41,287 bases of DNA. Source: Parabacteroides faecalis (GTDB lineage: Bacteria; Bacteroidota; Bacteroidia; Bacteroidales; Tannerellaceae). The stretch spans positions 1 to 41,287 of the forward strand of contig NZ_JAKZMM010000036.1 in the NCBI RefSeq assembly GCF_022809355.1, given 5' to 3'. Positions 27,268-35,210 of the stretch are shown here, in pieces (the first letter of the stretch is position 1; the number at the start of each line of letters is the position of its first letter). The notes below the pieces were generated by a model that was given only the letters and a program-made list of their open reading frames with translations, ran no database searches and was not told the origin of the DNA. The position numbers were made by a program, and so were the translations under genes.

Positions 27268-27275
27268 CAAATATA
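27268..27275 (-). promoter_or_regulatory. -7 element for the NifU-like/GGGtGRT operon
   Basis: The minus strand reads TATATTTG, fitting TAnnTTTG, with a partial -33 match (ATTG at 27296-27299) 20 bp upstream. The ATG at 27202 is about 65 bp downstream, leaving a leader of roughly 60 nt. Confidence 0.6.
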
Positions 27276-27396
27276 AGAGTTTTTCTTTTTTCATGCAATA
27301 GCGTACAAAAGTTTGCAGAATAGAATAAAGATTCTTTACATACACTTTTTTAGGGAAGCTCTTCATTTTAAATATTTCACCCGCCGTATATTCTTT

Positions 27397-27480
27397 AGTT
27401 CACGTCGAGAATTACTTAGTTCACGCCGTGGTTTAAGTAGTTCTCGACGTGGATTACTTAGTTCACGCCGTGAACTAAAG
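27397..27480. repeat. four-unit 21-bp palindrome array (array B)
   Basis: Units begin with AGTTC at 27397, 27418, 27439 and 27460, exactly 21 bp apart. Unit 4 contains a perfect 17-nt palindrome, AGTTCACGCCGTGAACT; units 1-3 keep the left arm AGTTC(A/T)CG and carry a degenerate right arm. Four bases (ACTT or AAGT type) join successive 17-nt cores. Core sequence differs from array A, but unit count, period and 17+4 layout are the same. Confidence 0.82.
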
Positions 27481-27585
27481 AATTTGTAACCGGATTTATA
27501 TCTTTCTCCGGTTACCTCCGACAAAATGAATAGCGATTTTTGCAAAAATATCCGGCGGAATCCTTCGGCTTAGTAAAGTTTTTTG

Positions 27586-27593
27586 TAGGTTTG
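27586..27593 (+). promoter_or_regulatory. -7 element for cobQ
   Basis: TAGGTTTG fits TAnnTTTG, 29 bp upstream of the cobQ ATG. No -33 match found. Confidence 0.5.
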
Positions 27594-27622
27594 TCTCCGC
27601 AAAAAAAATAAAGAAACGACAC

Positions 27623-29143
27623 ATGAAGAATCATAAGATATTAAAACCAATCATGTTTGTAGGGACTTGTTCGGATGCCGGTAAAAGCGTAATCAATGCG
27701 GCCTTTTGCCGAATCTTCAAACAAGATGGTTATTCTCCTGCACCTTTCAAGGCTCAGAACATGTCACTTAACTCGTTTTCCACACCCGAAGGAGGCGAAA
27801 TGGGACGGGCTCAAGTCGTACAAGCCGAGGCTTGCGGCATTGCGCCTCACACGGATATGAATCCGGTATTGCTCAAACCAACCAGTGATAAAGGTTCGCA
27901 GGTAATTTTGAACGGACGCCCTATCGGGAATATGTCGGCTCATGATTACTTTGGGATGAAACTCCAGAAAGAAGATTTGTTCAAAGAAGCGCAGGCGGCC
28001 TTCGACCGGCTTAAAAGCCAATACAATCCGATTGTGCTGGAAGGTGCCGGAAGTATCTCCGAAATCAATTTGCGCGATCGGGATATTACCAATATGCGGA
28101 TGGCTATATACGCCCAAGCCGATACGTATCTGGTTGCCGATATTGACCGGGGCGGCGTGTTTGGCTCGGTTTATGGAACCATTGCTTTGCTGAAACCCGA
28201 AGAGCGAAAGTTGGTCAAAGGTATTATCATCAATAAATTCAGGGGAGATATCTCGCTGTTCGAGGAAGGACGGAAGATTATTGAGAAGCTGACGGGTATT
28301 CCTGTTGTAGGTATTATTCCTTATTTCCGGAATATCAAGATCGAAGAAGAGGATTCTGTTGCGCTCGAAATGAAAACAAATACCTATCAGGACGGGAAAA
28401 TCAACGTAGCAATCATTCTGCTTAAACGGATGTCTAACTTCACCGACTTTGACGTTCTGGAAATGGACAGCCGCTTCAATGCCTACTATACTAATAATGT
28501 AGAAGAAATAGAAAAAGCAGATATAATCCTGCTTCCCGGCACCAAAAACACATTGGCCGACTTGCAAAGTATCCGGGCCAACGGTACAGCCGAAGCCATT
28601 GTCAGAGCTTACAAAAACGGGAAAAAGGTGATTGGCATCTGCGGAGGATATCAAATGATGGGTGTACGCCTGGAAGATCCGGAAGGAATGGAAGGAAGCT
28701 TAAAGGCTGTCCCGGGATTGGGTTTATTACCTCAAATCACCACGATCGAACAAGAGAAGGTAACCAAGCAAAGCCATTTTGCCTTCTTGCAAGAGATGAA
28801 AGGAAAACAACCGGTCTTGTCGTGCAAAGGATACGAAATCCACATGGGAAAAACAGAAACGATGGGCGATGCTCAACCACGACCTGTTGCATTGTTGGAA
28901 GACGGTCGCCTGGATGGGTATTATCTGAACGATCGTTGTTGGGGAAGTTACCTGCATGGTATCTTAGACAATCCGGAAGTATTAGATAGTCTGGCAGCAG
29001 GTTTTGATACAGCCCAAGGAACTGCTCATTTTGATTATGCAGCATTCAAGGAAGAACAATATGATAAACTAGCTGATTGGGTACGCCAACACTCGGATCT
29101 GGATTACATCTACCGTACGGCAGCCGTCAGCGAATCCGATTGA
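27623..29143 (+). CDS. cobQ: cobyric acid synthase
   Basis: Amidates four side chains of adenosylcobyrinic acid a,c-diamide using glutamine and ATP, in cobalamin synthesis or corrinoid salvage. The 506-aa protein has the N-terminal dethiobiotin-synthetase-like ATPase domain (GTCSDAGKSVINAAFCR, about 14-30; APFKAQNMSLNS, about 41-52) and the C-terminal class I glutamine amidotransferase domain with the nucleophile C340 in GICGGYQMMG and a late YLHGILDNP histidine region. It stands alone, without other cob/cbi genes in the window. Its last 17 bases overlap the end of the convergent UpxY-type gene. Confidence 0.96.
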   Translation: MKNHKILKPIMFVGTCSDAGKSVINAAFCRIFKQDGYSPAPFKAQNMSLNSFSTPEGGEMGRAQVVQAEACGIAPHTDMNPVLLKPTSDKGSQVILNGRPIGNMSAHDYFGMKLQKEDLFKEAQAAFDRLKSQYNPIVLEGAGSISEINLRDRDITNMRMAIYAQADTYLVADIDRGGVFGSVYGTIALLKPEERKLVKGIIINKFRGDISLFEEGRKIIEKLTGIPVVGIIPYFRNIKIEEEDSVALEMKTNTYQDGKINVAIILLKRMSNFTDFDVLEMDSRFNAYYTNNVEEIEKADIILLPGTKNTLADLQSIRANGTAEAIVRAYKNGKKVIGICGGYQMMGVRLEDPEGMEGSLKAVPGLGLLPQITTIEQEKVTKQSHFAFLQEMKGKQPVLSCKGYEIHMGKTETMGDAQPRPVALLEDGRLDGYYLNDRCWGSYLHGILDNPEVLDSLAAGFDTAQGTAHFDYAAFKEEQYDKLADWVRQHSDLDYIYRTAAVSESD

Positions 29144-29627
29144 CAGGATAGACTTTCTCGAGCGACACGCATACGTGAGCGCCCAGCTGTGCCAGATAAA
29201 GCAACAAGTATTTCTTACGGATACGCCGGATTTTCCCGGAGACATGCTTCATCACCCCACAAACAATTTCAGCCTCTTCACCTTCCATCAGAGGGTGATT
29301 GGCTGCTTCTTCCAAGAAAGTACGAATAGAATCCAGTTCCTTTTCACGGACAACAGCCGGCTTACCATTATAATATACAATACGGGAAACGCCGGGAATG
29401 CGTAATAACTTATACAGATCTGTTTCGGCGCATTTCACAAATATATAAGAAGGGAATAAAGGAATATCCACAATTTTTACCCGATCCGACCATACCCGAG
29501 GCGATTTATGTAACGGAAGCCAGCAAATCACACCCATCCCCTGGATACGGCTTTCCACTTGTTTCTCGGCTCGTGGAGCAGTATATAGAACATACCATTT
29601 CTGATTATCTACTTCTGTCTGTTGCAT
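29127..29627 (-). CDS. UpxY-family transcription antiterminator (NusG paralogue)
   Basis: A 166-aa protein with an NGN domain: WYVLYTAPRAEKQVESRI (about residues 11-28), a VDIPLFPSYIFVK core (about 54-66) and a C-terminal region whose KOW fold is recognisable only by position. UpxY proteins are specialised NusG paralogues that act on the leader of the operon they head, usually capsular polysaccharide loci. I chose the ATG at 29627 because a -7 element (29657-29664, minus strand) lies between it and a longer frame that opens at 29762. Unusually, no polysaccharide genes follow: downstream is the convergent cobQ, whose 3' end overlaps by 17 bp. It is therefore an orphan, and its target is unknown. 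Confidence 0.85.
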   Translation of the reverse strand: MQQTEVDNQKWYVLYTAPRAEKQVESRIQGMGVICWLPLHKSPRVWSDRVKIVDIPLFPSYIFVKCAETDLYKLLRIPGVSRIVYYNGKPAVVREKELDSIRTFLEEAANHPLMEGEEAEIVCGVMKHVSGKIRRIRKKYLLLYLAQLGAHVCVSLEKVYPVNRIR

Positions 29628-29656
29628 TGCTTTCTGTTTTTCTTTCTTCCCAGCCA

Positions 29657-29664
29657 CAAAGGTA
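29657..29664 (-). promoter_or_regulatory. -7 element for the UpxY-type gene
   Basis: The minus strand reads TACCTTTG, an exact consensus match, 30 bp upstream of the chosen ATG. It argues against the longer start at 29762, which would be upstream of the transcript. Confidence 0.6.
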
Positions 29665-29816
29665 ACACTCCGATTCAAAATAACCGGTTTTCGACCCCGG
29701 AAAAACGTCTCAATTCCGAAAAGAAAAGAGAAATTCACGATTTTATGACAAATACACATCAAAGTAGAATTATTTTTTGTAACATTGCAACGTAATAAAC
29801 ACTTTTTACTATTACC

Positions 29817-31139
29817 ATGAACAGACGAAACTTTATACAGAAGACAGCTTTATCGGCTGTAGGTCTAGGTTTAGGACCGATCATCAGTTCTTCCTACTCA
29901 TCTATATACGGAGCTACTGCTCCCAGTAACAAGGTAAAAGTAGCCCTTATCGGTTGCAGAAGCATGGGATTTGCAGACTTAAATACATTTCTCCAATATC
30001 CGGAAGTGGAATGTGTCGCCCTGTGTGATGTAGATGATGAATGGCTGCAGAAGAGAGCCGGTGACGTAGAGAAGAAAACAGGGAAGAAAGTCCCTAACCT
30101 CTATAAAGACTGGCGTAAAGTCATTGACAACAAAGATGTGGATCTGGTCATCATCGGTACGCCCGATCATTGGCATTGTCTCCCGACAATCGAGGCTTGC
30201 CAAGCAGGAAAGGATGTTTATGTCGAAAAGCCGCTTTCGAATACCATCGAAGAATGTGATCTGATGGTAAAGGCAGCCCGTAAATATAATCGCATTGTAC
30301 AAGTCGGTCAGTGGCAACGTAGCGATCCGCACTGGGATGAAGCCGCCAATTTCCTGAAGAAAGGAGGAATAGGTCGTATCAGAACCGTTAAAGTATGGGC
30401 TTACCAAGACGGGAAACCAACTTTACCGGTAAAACCGGATTGTCCGCCTCCTGCCGGAGTCGATTATGATATGTGGTTAGGTCCGGCACCCAAGCGTCCG
30501 TTCAATCCGTATCGTTTCCATTATAACTTCCGCTTTTTCTGGGATTACGCCGGCGGATTGATGTCCGATTGGGGCGTGCATTTACTGGACTATGCTTTGG
30601 AAGGTATGCATGCAGACCTGCCCAGTCATGTATATGGCAGTGGAGGGAAATTCGCTTATCCGAATGATGCAATGGAAACGCCCGATACCCTGATGGCAAC
30701 TTATACCTATAAAGATTTCAATATCATTTGGGATCATGCCTGCGGCATTAACCATGGCTTATACGACCGCCGTGAAGGACTGGCTTTCTTTGGCGAGAAC
30801 GGAACATTAGTTCTTGACCGCGCCGGTTGGGAAGTAATCTCGGTTGTAGCCAATAAAGAAGCCCGCATGGAAGCCATTCCATTCAAGAAAGGTGAAGGGA
30901 AAGGTTTGTATAACCATGTAGGTAATATGTTGTCCTGCATCAAAAGCAGGGAATTACCCAACGCTGATATCGCAATCGGTGCCCGCGTAGCCAAGATGGC
31001 TCACTTGGCCAACATCTCTTGCCGGCTTGGCAGAGAAGTTAGATGGGATGATGAGAAACATCTCTTCATCAATGACGAAGAAGCTACTGCCCTATCGAAG
31101 GCTTATTACAGAGCTCCTTGGAAATTACCTGAATTGTAA
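29817..31139 (+). CDS. Gfo/Idh/MocA-family oxidoreductase with Tat-type leader
   Basis: A 440-aa NAD(P)-dependent sugar or cyclitol oxidoreductase family member. The N-terminus MNRRNFIQKTALSAVGLGLG has a twin-arginine motif (RRNFIQK) followed by a hydrophobic stretch, predicting folded export by the Tat route. The Rossmann motif follows at about 42-50 (VALIGCRSMGF, where the Gly pattern is slightly atypical). The EKPLSNTIEECDLMV segment (about 139-153) is the family's conserved Lys-Pro motif, and HYNFRFFWDYAGGLMSDWGVHLLD (read in parts) marks the substrate domain. Exported Bacteroidota members often act on glycans or glycosides. It precedes the CoA ligase gene by 19 bp; functional linkage is doubtful. 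Confidence 0.92.
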   Translation: MNRRNFIQKTALSAVGLGLGPIISSSYSSIYGATAPSNKVKVALIGCRSMGFADLNTFLQYPEVECVALCDVDDEWLQKRAGDVEKKTGKKVPNLYKDWRKVIDNKDVDLVIIGTPDHWHCLPTIEACQAGKDVYVEKPLSNTIEECDLMVKAARKYNRIVQVGQWQRSDPHWDEAANFLKKGGIGRIRTVKVWAYQDGKPTLPVKPDCPPPAGVDYDMWLGPAPKRPFNPYRFHYNFRFFWDYAGGLMSDWGVHLLDYALEGMHADLPSHVYGSGGKFAYPNDAMETPDTLMATYTYKDFNIIWDHACGINHGLYDRREGLAFFGENGTLVLDRAGWEVISVVANKEARMEAIPFKKGEGKGLYNHVGNMLSCIKSRELPNADIAIGARVAKMAHLANISCRLGREVRWDDEKHLFINDEEATALSKAYYRAPWKLPEL

Positions 31140-31158
31140 AACAAAAATAATCGCATAT

Positions 31159-32463
31159 ATGGAATACTGGCAAAAAGACATCGAAACGATGGGACGCGAT
31201 CAGTTGCAGGAACTTCAACTGACGCGTCTGAAAGAGACCGTAAAACATGCGGCCAACTCTCCTTTCTACAAGGAAGTATTTGAGAAGAACGGAATCACAC
31301 CCGATTCTATCCAGACACTGGATGATTTACGGAAGATTCCATTTACTACCAAAAATGATTTACGCAGCCATTATCCGTTTGGAATGGCAGCCATACCTAT
31401 TCAGAAGTGTGTTCGTATCCATTCTTCAAGTGGTACGACCGGAAACCCGACAGTAGTACTTCACTCTGCCAAGGATTTGGATCAATGGGCAAACCAGGTA
31501 GCTCGCTGTATGTATATGGTCGGACTACGGGATACTGATGTTTTCCAGAACACATCCGGTTATGGTATGTTTACAGGAGGATTGGGATTCCAGTACGGAG
31601 CTGAACGTTTAGGAGCCTTGACCGTTCCGGCTGCAGCAGGAAATACCAAACGGCAGATCAAGTTCATTACCGACTTTGGTACGACTTGCCTTCATATCAT
31701 TCCCAGTTACGCTACCCGTCTGGCAGAAGTGATGTACGAGATGGGAATTGATCCACGCCGCGACACCAAACTGCATACCGTATGTATCGGAGCCGAACCG
31801 CACTCGGAAGAACAACGGAAACGTATCGAGCAATTGCTGGGTGTAAAGGCTTACAACTGTTTCGGTATGTCGGAAATGAACGGTCCGGGAGTAGCATTCG
31901 AATGTCCGGAACAAAACGGTCTTCACATTTGGGAAGATTATGTTATTCCTGAAATCATTAATCCGCAGACCTTGGAACCCGTTCCGGAAGGTGAGATCGG
32001 CGAATTGGTTTTAACTACGATTAATCGGGAAGCCATGCCATTGCTCCGCTATCGGACACGAGACCTGACCCGATTCATTCCGGGTGAATGTCCATGCGGT
32101 AGAACACATCGCCGTCTGGCCCGCTTCGTCGGTAGAAGTGATGATATGATCATTCTGAAGGGTGTCAATATCTTCCCGATCCAGATTGAGAAGATCTTGA
32201 TGAACTTCAAAGAACTGGGAAGTAATTATCTGATTACAATCGAGACAGTAGGTTATAACGACGAGATGCTGATCGAAGTAGAATTGAGCGACCTGTTCAC
32301 GGATGATTACAGTGCATTGCAGCGCTTGGCTAAGGAAGTAACCCGTCAGTTAAAAGATGAATTATTGTTGACACCACGCGTTAAGCTTGTAGGAAAAGGC
32401 TCATTACCTTCTGCCGAAGGTGGAAAAGCTGTCCGCGTAAAAGATTTAAGAAAGCTATGTTAA
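31159..32463 (+). CDS. paaK: phenylacetate--CoA ligase family protein
   Basis: A 434-aa adenylate-forming enzyme that activates an aryl acid (phenylacetate or an indole/aryl-acetate) with ATP and CoA. The P-loop-like motif HSSSGTTGNPTVV is at 88-100; the family's later YRTRDLTRF and LKGVNIFPIQIEKIL segments are present. I take the ATG at 31159 (MEYWQKDIETM), which is the usual family beginning; an in-frame start at 31027 lies inside the upstream gene. The ACT-domain gene follows after 36 bp, a common pairing. In relatives the pair sits with indolepyruvate:ferredoxin oxidoreductase genes, which are absent here. Confidence 0.93.
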   Translation: MEYWQKDIETMGRDQLQELQLTRLKETVKHAANSPFYKEVFEKNGITPDSIQTLDDLRKIPFTTKNDLRSHYPFGMAAIPIQKCVRIHSSSGTTGNPTVVLHSAKDLDQWANQVARCMYMVGLRDTDVFQNTSGYGMFTGGLGFQYGAERLGALTVPAAAGNTKRQIKFITDFGTTCLHIIPSYATRLAEVMYEMGIDPRRDTKLHTVCIGAEPHSEEQRKRIEQLLGVKAYNCFGMSEMNGPGVAFECPEQNGLHIWEDYVIPEIINPQTLEPVPEGEIGELVLTTINREAMPLLRYRTRDLTRFIPGECPCGRTHRRLARFVGRSDDMIILKGVNIFPIQIEKILMNFKELGSNYLITIETVGYNDEMLIEVELSDLFTDDYSALQRLAKEVTRQLKDELLLTPRVKLVGKGSLPSAEGGKAVRVKDLRKLC

Positions 32464-32499
32464 ATTGTTCATTCGTATCAATCCTAAATACTATCCGTT

Positions 32500-32928
32500 A
32501 TGACAGTCAATCAAATATCAATTTTCTTGGAAAACAAGTACGGCAAGTTGTCTGAAATACTGATGTTACTCGCCGAAGCCAAGATCCGGATCATTGCAGC
32601 TACTGTAGCTGATACCTCCGAATATGGTATTCTTCGTATCATCGTAAATGATCCGCAGCGGGCATTCAAGATTCTAAAGGAGAATAACGTCAGTGCCAAT
32701 CTGACGGACGTACTGGCCATTGTCACTCACTCTGAAGCTGCCGGATTTGCCCAAACGCTTCAGGCATTTACAAAAGCAGGACTGAGCATTGAATATATGT
32801 ACTGCTTCTCTATCAAAGACAAATCCATTCTGATCCTGCGAACCAACAACCGCGAGGCAGCGCGCGAAGTAATCCGCCGGCAGAATATGGAATATCTTAG
32901 TGAAAGTGATCTATTGAAGATGGATTAA
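32500..32928 (+). CDS. double-ACT-domain protein
   Basis: A 142-aa protein made of two ACT modules (about 1-68 and 70-142) with no catalytic domain. The first begins VNQISIFLENKYGKLSEILMLLAEAKI, a classic ACT beta-alpha start. ACT modules bind amino acids or similar small ligands. Pairing with an aryl-CoA ligase suggests sensing of an aromatic amino acid or its derivative, which is inference. It ends 7 bp before a bidirectional terminator. Confidence 0.92.
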   Translation: MTVNQISIFLENKYGKLSEILMLLAEAKIRIIAATVADTSEYGILRIIVNDPQRAFKILKENNVSANLTDVLAIVTHSEAAGFAQTLQAFTKAGLSIEYMYCFSIKDKSILILRTNNREAAREVIRRQNMEYLSESDLLKMD

Positions 32929-32935
32929 TACCAAC

Positions 32936-32964
32936 AAAAAAGGGAGCTAAAAGCTCCCTTTTTT
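32936..32964. terminator. bidirectional Rho-independent terminator
   Basis: GGGAGC (32942-32947) pairs with GCTCCC (32953-32958) around TAAAA, flanked by AAAAAA on the left and TTTTTT on the right, so it serves both the ACT gene (+) and the convergent outer-membrane protein gene (-). Confidence 0.93.
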
Positions 32965-32988
32965 ATCTTTATAACAAATACTCAATGA

Positions 32989-33462
32989 TTAGAAACAATA
33001 AGCGGCACGCAAAGCGATAAACGCCTGATCCAAATCCTTGATGATATTGTATTTTGCTTCCAGTCCTAATGAAAATTCAGGAGTTGCATAGACTTCTCCA
33101 CCCAAACCGATATTTGCACCGAAACGGGTAACGCCATCATGATGACCATCCCAATCCCAGAACGACATGCTGACACCAGCCAACGGATAGAATCCGAACA
33201 TACTACTCAGTTTAAACACATAGTGAGCATTCACGTCAATCATCCAGGCACTCACGCCATGGTTCTTTACCAGATAGGTCAACCCCGGATTCAATCGTAC
33301 TTCGTCAGTCAGACAATACCGGTAATCCAATCCTAAGGTGGCTTGTTCGCTATCGAATGCATACCCTAAATTAAAGCCGAATGAAGAACGGCCCTTATCC
33401 GCCTGAGCAAATACGGTTAAACTCAGGCAAATCATACTTAATACAAGAAATAACTTTTTCAT
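32989..33462 (-). CDS. small outer membrane beta-barrel protein
   Basis: A 157-aa protein with a signal peptide (KKLFLVLSMICLSLTVFAQA, residues 2-21) and about eight amphipathic strands rich in Gly and aromatics, ending ALRAAYCF with a terminal aromatic residue. The size fits an eight-stranded OmpX/OmpW-like or porin-family barrel. It lies 43 bp behind the C69 peptidase on the same strand and ends at a shared terminator. Function not predictable. Confidence 0.8.
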   Translation of the reverse strand: MKKLFLVLSMICLSLTVFAQADKGRSSFGFNLGYAFDSEQATLGLDYRYCLTDEVRLNPGLTYLVKNHGVSAWMIDVNAHYVFKLSSMFGFYPLAGVSMSFWDWDGHHDGVTRFGANIGLGGEVYATPEFSLGLEAKYNIIKDLDQAFIALRAAYCF

Positions 33463-33505
33463 ATCGCAGTTATTTTAATGAATAATAGGCCCTAATATAC
33501 GACTT

Positions 33506-35146
33506 TTATTTCACTTTCAAGCGTTCGCCGGCTGATTTTACGATAGCACGATAAAAATCTTCGCTGTATCCCGGTGAATCGGGTGCTGCACCCAAACCAT
33601 AACCATTGTCGAGGAACTTACCGTCTTTCTCTTTACGAGCCACACCGTCTGAATATTTCACGATCAGGAATTCTCCTAATTTCTTCCAGCGGTCAACGGA
33701 TTCATCGGCTGTTGTAGTGCTGTACCAGGTCAGGAACTTCGCCGCTTCTTTCGGATCTTTCTGATAGAGTTCGGAAGCAGCCTTGTCGATGGCGGGTTGC
33801 ATGTCCAGATAACCGTTTTCCAACTCAGACTGTACTTTGCGAAGGTCTCCAATCATCTGGTTATAGCGTCCGTATACCATATTAGCCACCCAGTTACGAA
33901 TCCAGAAAGCAGATGTCCATGAGAATTGCATCATGCTGCCATTTCCCTGGCGATAACATTCGGGCACGTCGGTTGATGAACAATAGATCGGTGTGAAAAC
34001 AGTCGTATTGGCATCATCGACAGCAAACCACAGTACACCACCAATGGCATCAGGAAGCCAACTACGCAATTGCGGAACGATGACGAATCCACTCTGCTGT
34101 GTTGAAATCGGACGTTCGTTTGTATAAGTTTCGCCATCTACTTTATAGGTAAGCGGACGGAAACGGTACGGTGCCTTGTACGGACCAGCTCCGGGATCAT
34201 TCGTCATGTCGAGTTCGGTACCTTCGTAGTGATCGCGCATCATATCACGCACATCGGCAACCGACAACTTCCGGTCGGGCTTGATATAAAGTGGCATTGG
34301 TTCAGCGTTCACATCACCTTTGGCAAAACCGAGGTACTTGCCCATATCCTTGTTATACTTGTTGAAGAAAGACCACACACGGGCTTCGCAGATACGAAGA
34401 GCACTGAAATCATACGGACAATAAGCTTTTGCAAAGCTGAAATCCTCATCCTTTCCGCTGAAGTATCCTTTCTCGCGGGCAAACGATACTACATCGGGCG
34501 AATACATACAGTTCTCTTTGTCGTCGAACGGTATTTGCTGGATGCGCGACTGGTTCGCGTGGGCTGCGATACAGTCATCAGGGATACGAATGGCAACCCA
34601 TACAGCGCCTTTATTTCCTGTACCTTTTCCTACCATCTCCATGATCCAAGCTTCATTTTTATCAGCAATCGAGAATGACTCGCCACCGCTATAGTAACCA
34701 TACTTAGCGACCAGATCGGTCATCACCTGGATAGCTTCGCGTGCAGACTTCGAACGCTGCAGGGCTACATAGATCAGGCTTCCATAATCCATGATACCGG
34801 TCGTATCAACCAGTTCAGGCCGTCCGCCAAAGGTACTTTCCGTGATTGCCACCTGGTGTTCATTCATATTCCCCACAACCGAGTAAGTCTGACGCACCTG
34901 CGGGATCTGTCCCAATGGTTTTCCCGTATCCCATTCAGTGATGTCGAGCATAGCTCCTTCGGGCCAGACAGCAGCCGGCCAGTGATACAACTCTCCGTAA
35001 AGGGTGTAAGAGTCGGCAGCATAACTGATCATCACCGAGCCATCGACAGAAGCCTTTTTCCCCACCAGGAGACCCGTACATGCCATCACTTCAGCGGTCG
35101 AAGCCAGACCGAAGCAGGCAGCTAATGTAATCCAAAACTTTTTCAT
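33506..35146 (-). CDS. C69-family dipeptidase
   Basis: A 546-aa secreted Ntn-hydrolase of peptidase family C69 (PepD/dipeptidase A). The signal sequence (about residues 1-22) ends at MA|CTGLLVGKKASVDGS, leaving C23 as the N-terminal nucleophile, as expected of the family. Later family features include YGYYSGGESFSIADKNEAWIMEMVGKG (read in parts, about residues 150-176). I chose the start at 35146, not an in-frame ATG 33 bases upstream, because a good promoter (35179-35210, minus strand) ends at the upstream candidate and the shorter form starts directly with the signal peptide. Likely a periplasmic peptide-degrading enzyme. Confidence 0.94.
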   Translation of the reverse strand: MKKFWITLAACFGLASTAEVMACTGLLVGKKASVDGSVMISYAADSYTLYGELYHWPAAVWPEGAMLDITEWDTGKPLGQIPQVRQTYSVVGNMNEHQVAITESTFGGRPELVDTTGIMDYGSLIYVALQRSKSAREAIQVMTDLVAKYGYYSGGESFSIADKNEAWIMEMVGKGTGNKGAVWVAIRIPDDCIAAHANQSRIQQIPFDDKENCMYSPDVVSFAREKGYFSGKDEDFSFAKAYCPYDFSALRICEARVWSFFNKYNKDMGKYLGFAKGDVNAEPMPLYIKPDRKLSVADVRDMMRDHYEGTELDMTNDPGAGPYKAPYRFRPLTYKVDGETYTNERPISTQQSGFVIVPQLRSWLPDAIGGVLWFAVDDANTTVFTPIYCSSTDVPECYRQGNGSMMQFSWTSAFWIRNWVANMVYGRYNQMIGDLRKVQSELENGYLDMQPAIDKAASELYQKDPKEAAKFLTWYSTTTADESVDRWKKLGEFLIVKYSDGVARKEKDGKFLDNGYGLGAAPDSPGYSEDFYRAIVKSAGERLKVK

Positions 35147-35178
35147 ATATTCTTGTTTTATGTATTTCTTTTTCCACA

Positions 35179-35210
35179 CAAAAGTAGATCATTCTTTGTT
35201 TTCTTGCAAA
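35179..35210 (-). promoter_or_regulatory. promoter of the C69 dipeptidase gene
   Basis: On the minus strand a -33 box TTTG (35207-35210) and a -7 box TACTTTTG (35179-35186) are separated by 20 bp, matching the Bacteroidota consensus at both elements. Its -33 half lies inside the end of the HU-like gene. Predicted leader about 29 nt. Confidence 0.72.

Larger units (their letters stand above)
27203..27622. other. 420-bp divergent intergenic region NifU-like / cobQ
   Basis: No gene supported. It holds a -7 element for the leftward operon (27268-27275), a four-unit 21-bp repeat array (27397-27480) and a -7 element for cobQ (27586-27593). I looked for a cobalamin riboswitch ahead of cobQ and saw no B12-box-like sequence; the predicted leader is only about 26 nt. 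A 60-codon leftward frame across the array is produced by the 21-bp (7-codon) period and is not taken as a gene. Confidence 0.7.

Noticed and set aside
27363-27545. 60-codon leftward frame encoding a repeated RREL peptide
   Set aside because: The repeat arises from the 21-bp period of array B; conservation is of a palindromic DNA unit, and no promoter fits the frame.
27480-27622. Cobalamin riboswitch ahead of cobQ
   Set aside because: No B12-box-like sequence was seen, and the predicted leader of about 26 nt is far too short.
27764-28654. 296-codon frame antisense to cobQ
   Set aside because: It lies wholly inside cobQ, whose domains and catalytic residues are intact; long antisense frames are common in this codon usage.
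29628-29762. N-terminal extension of the UpxY-type protein from 29762
   Set aside because: It spans the -7 box at 29657-29664, and the NGN domain needs no such extension.
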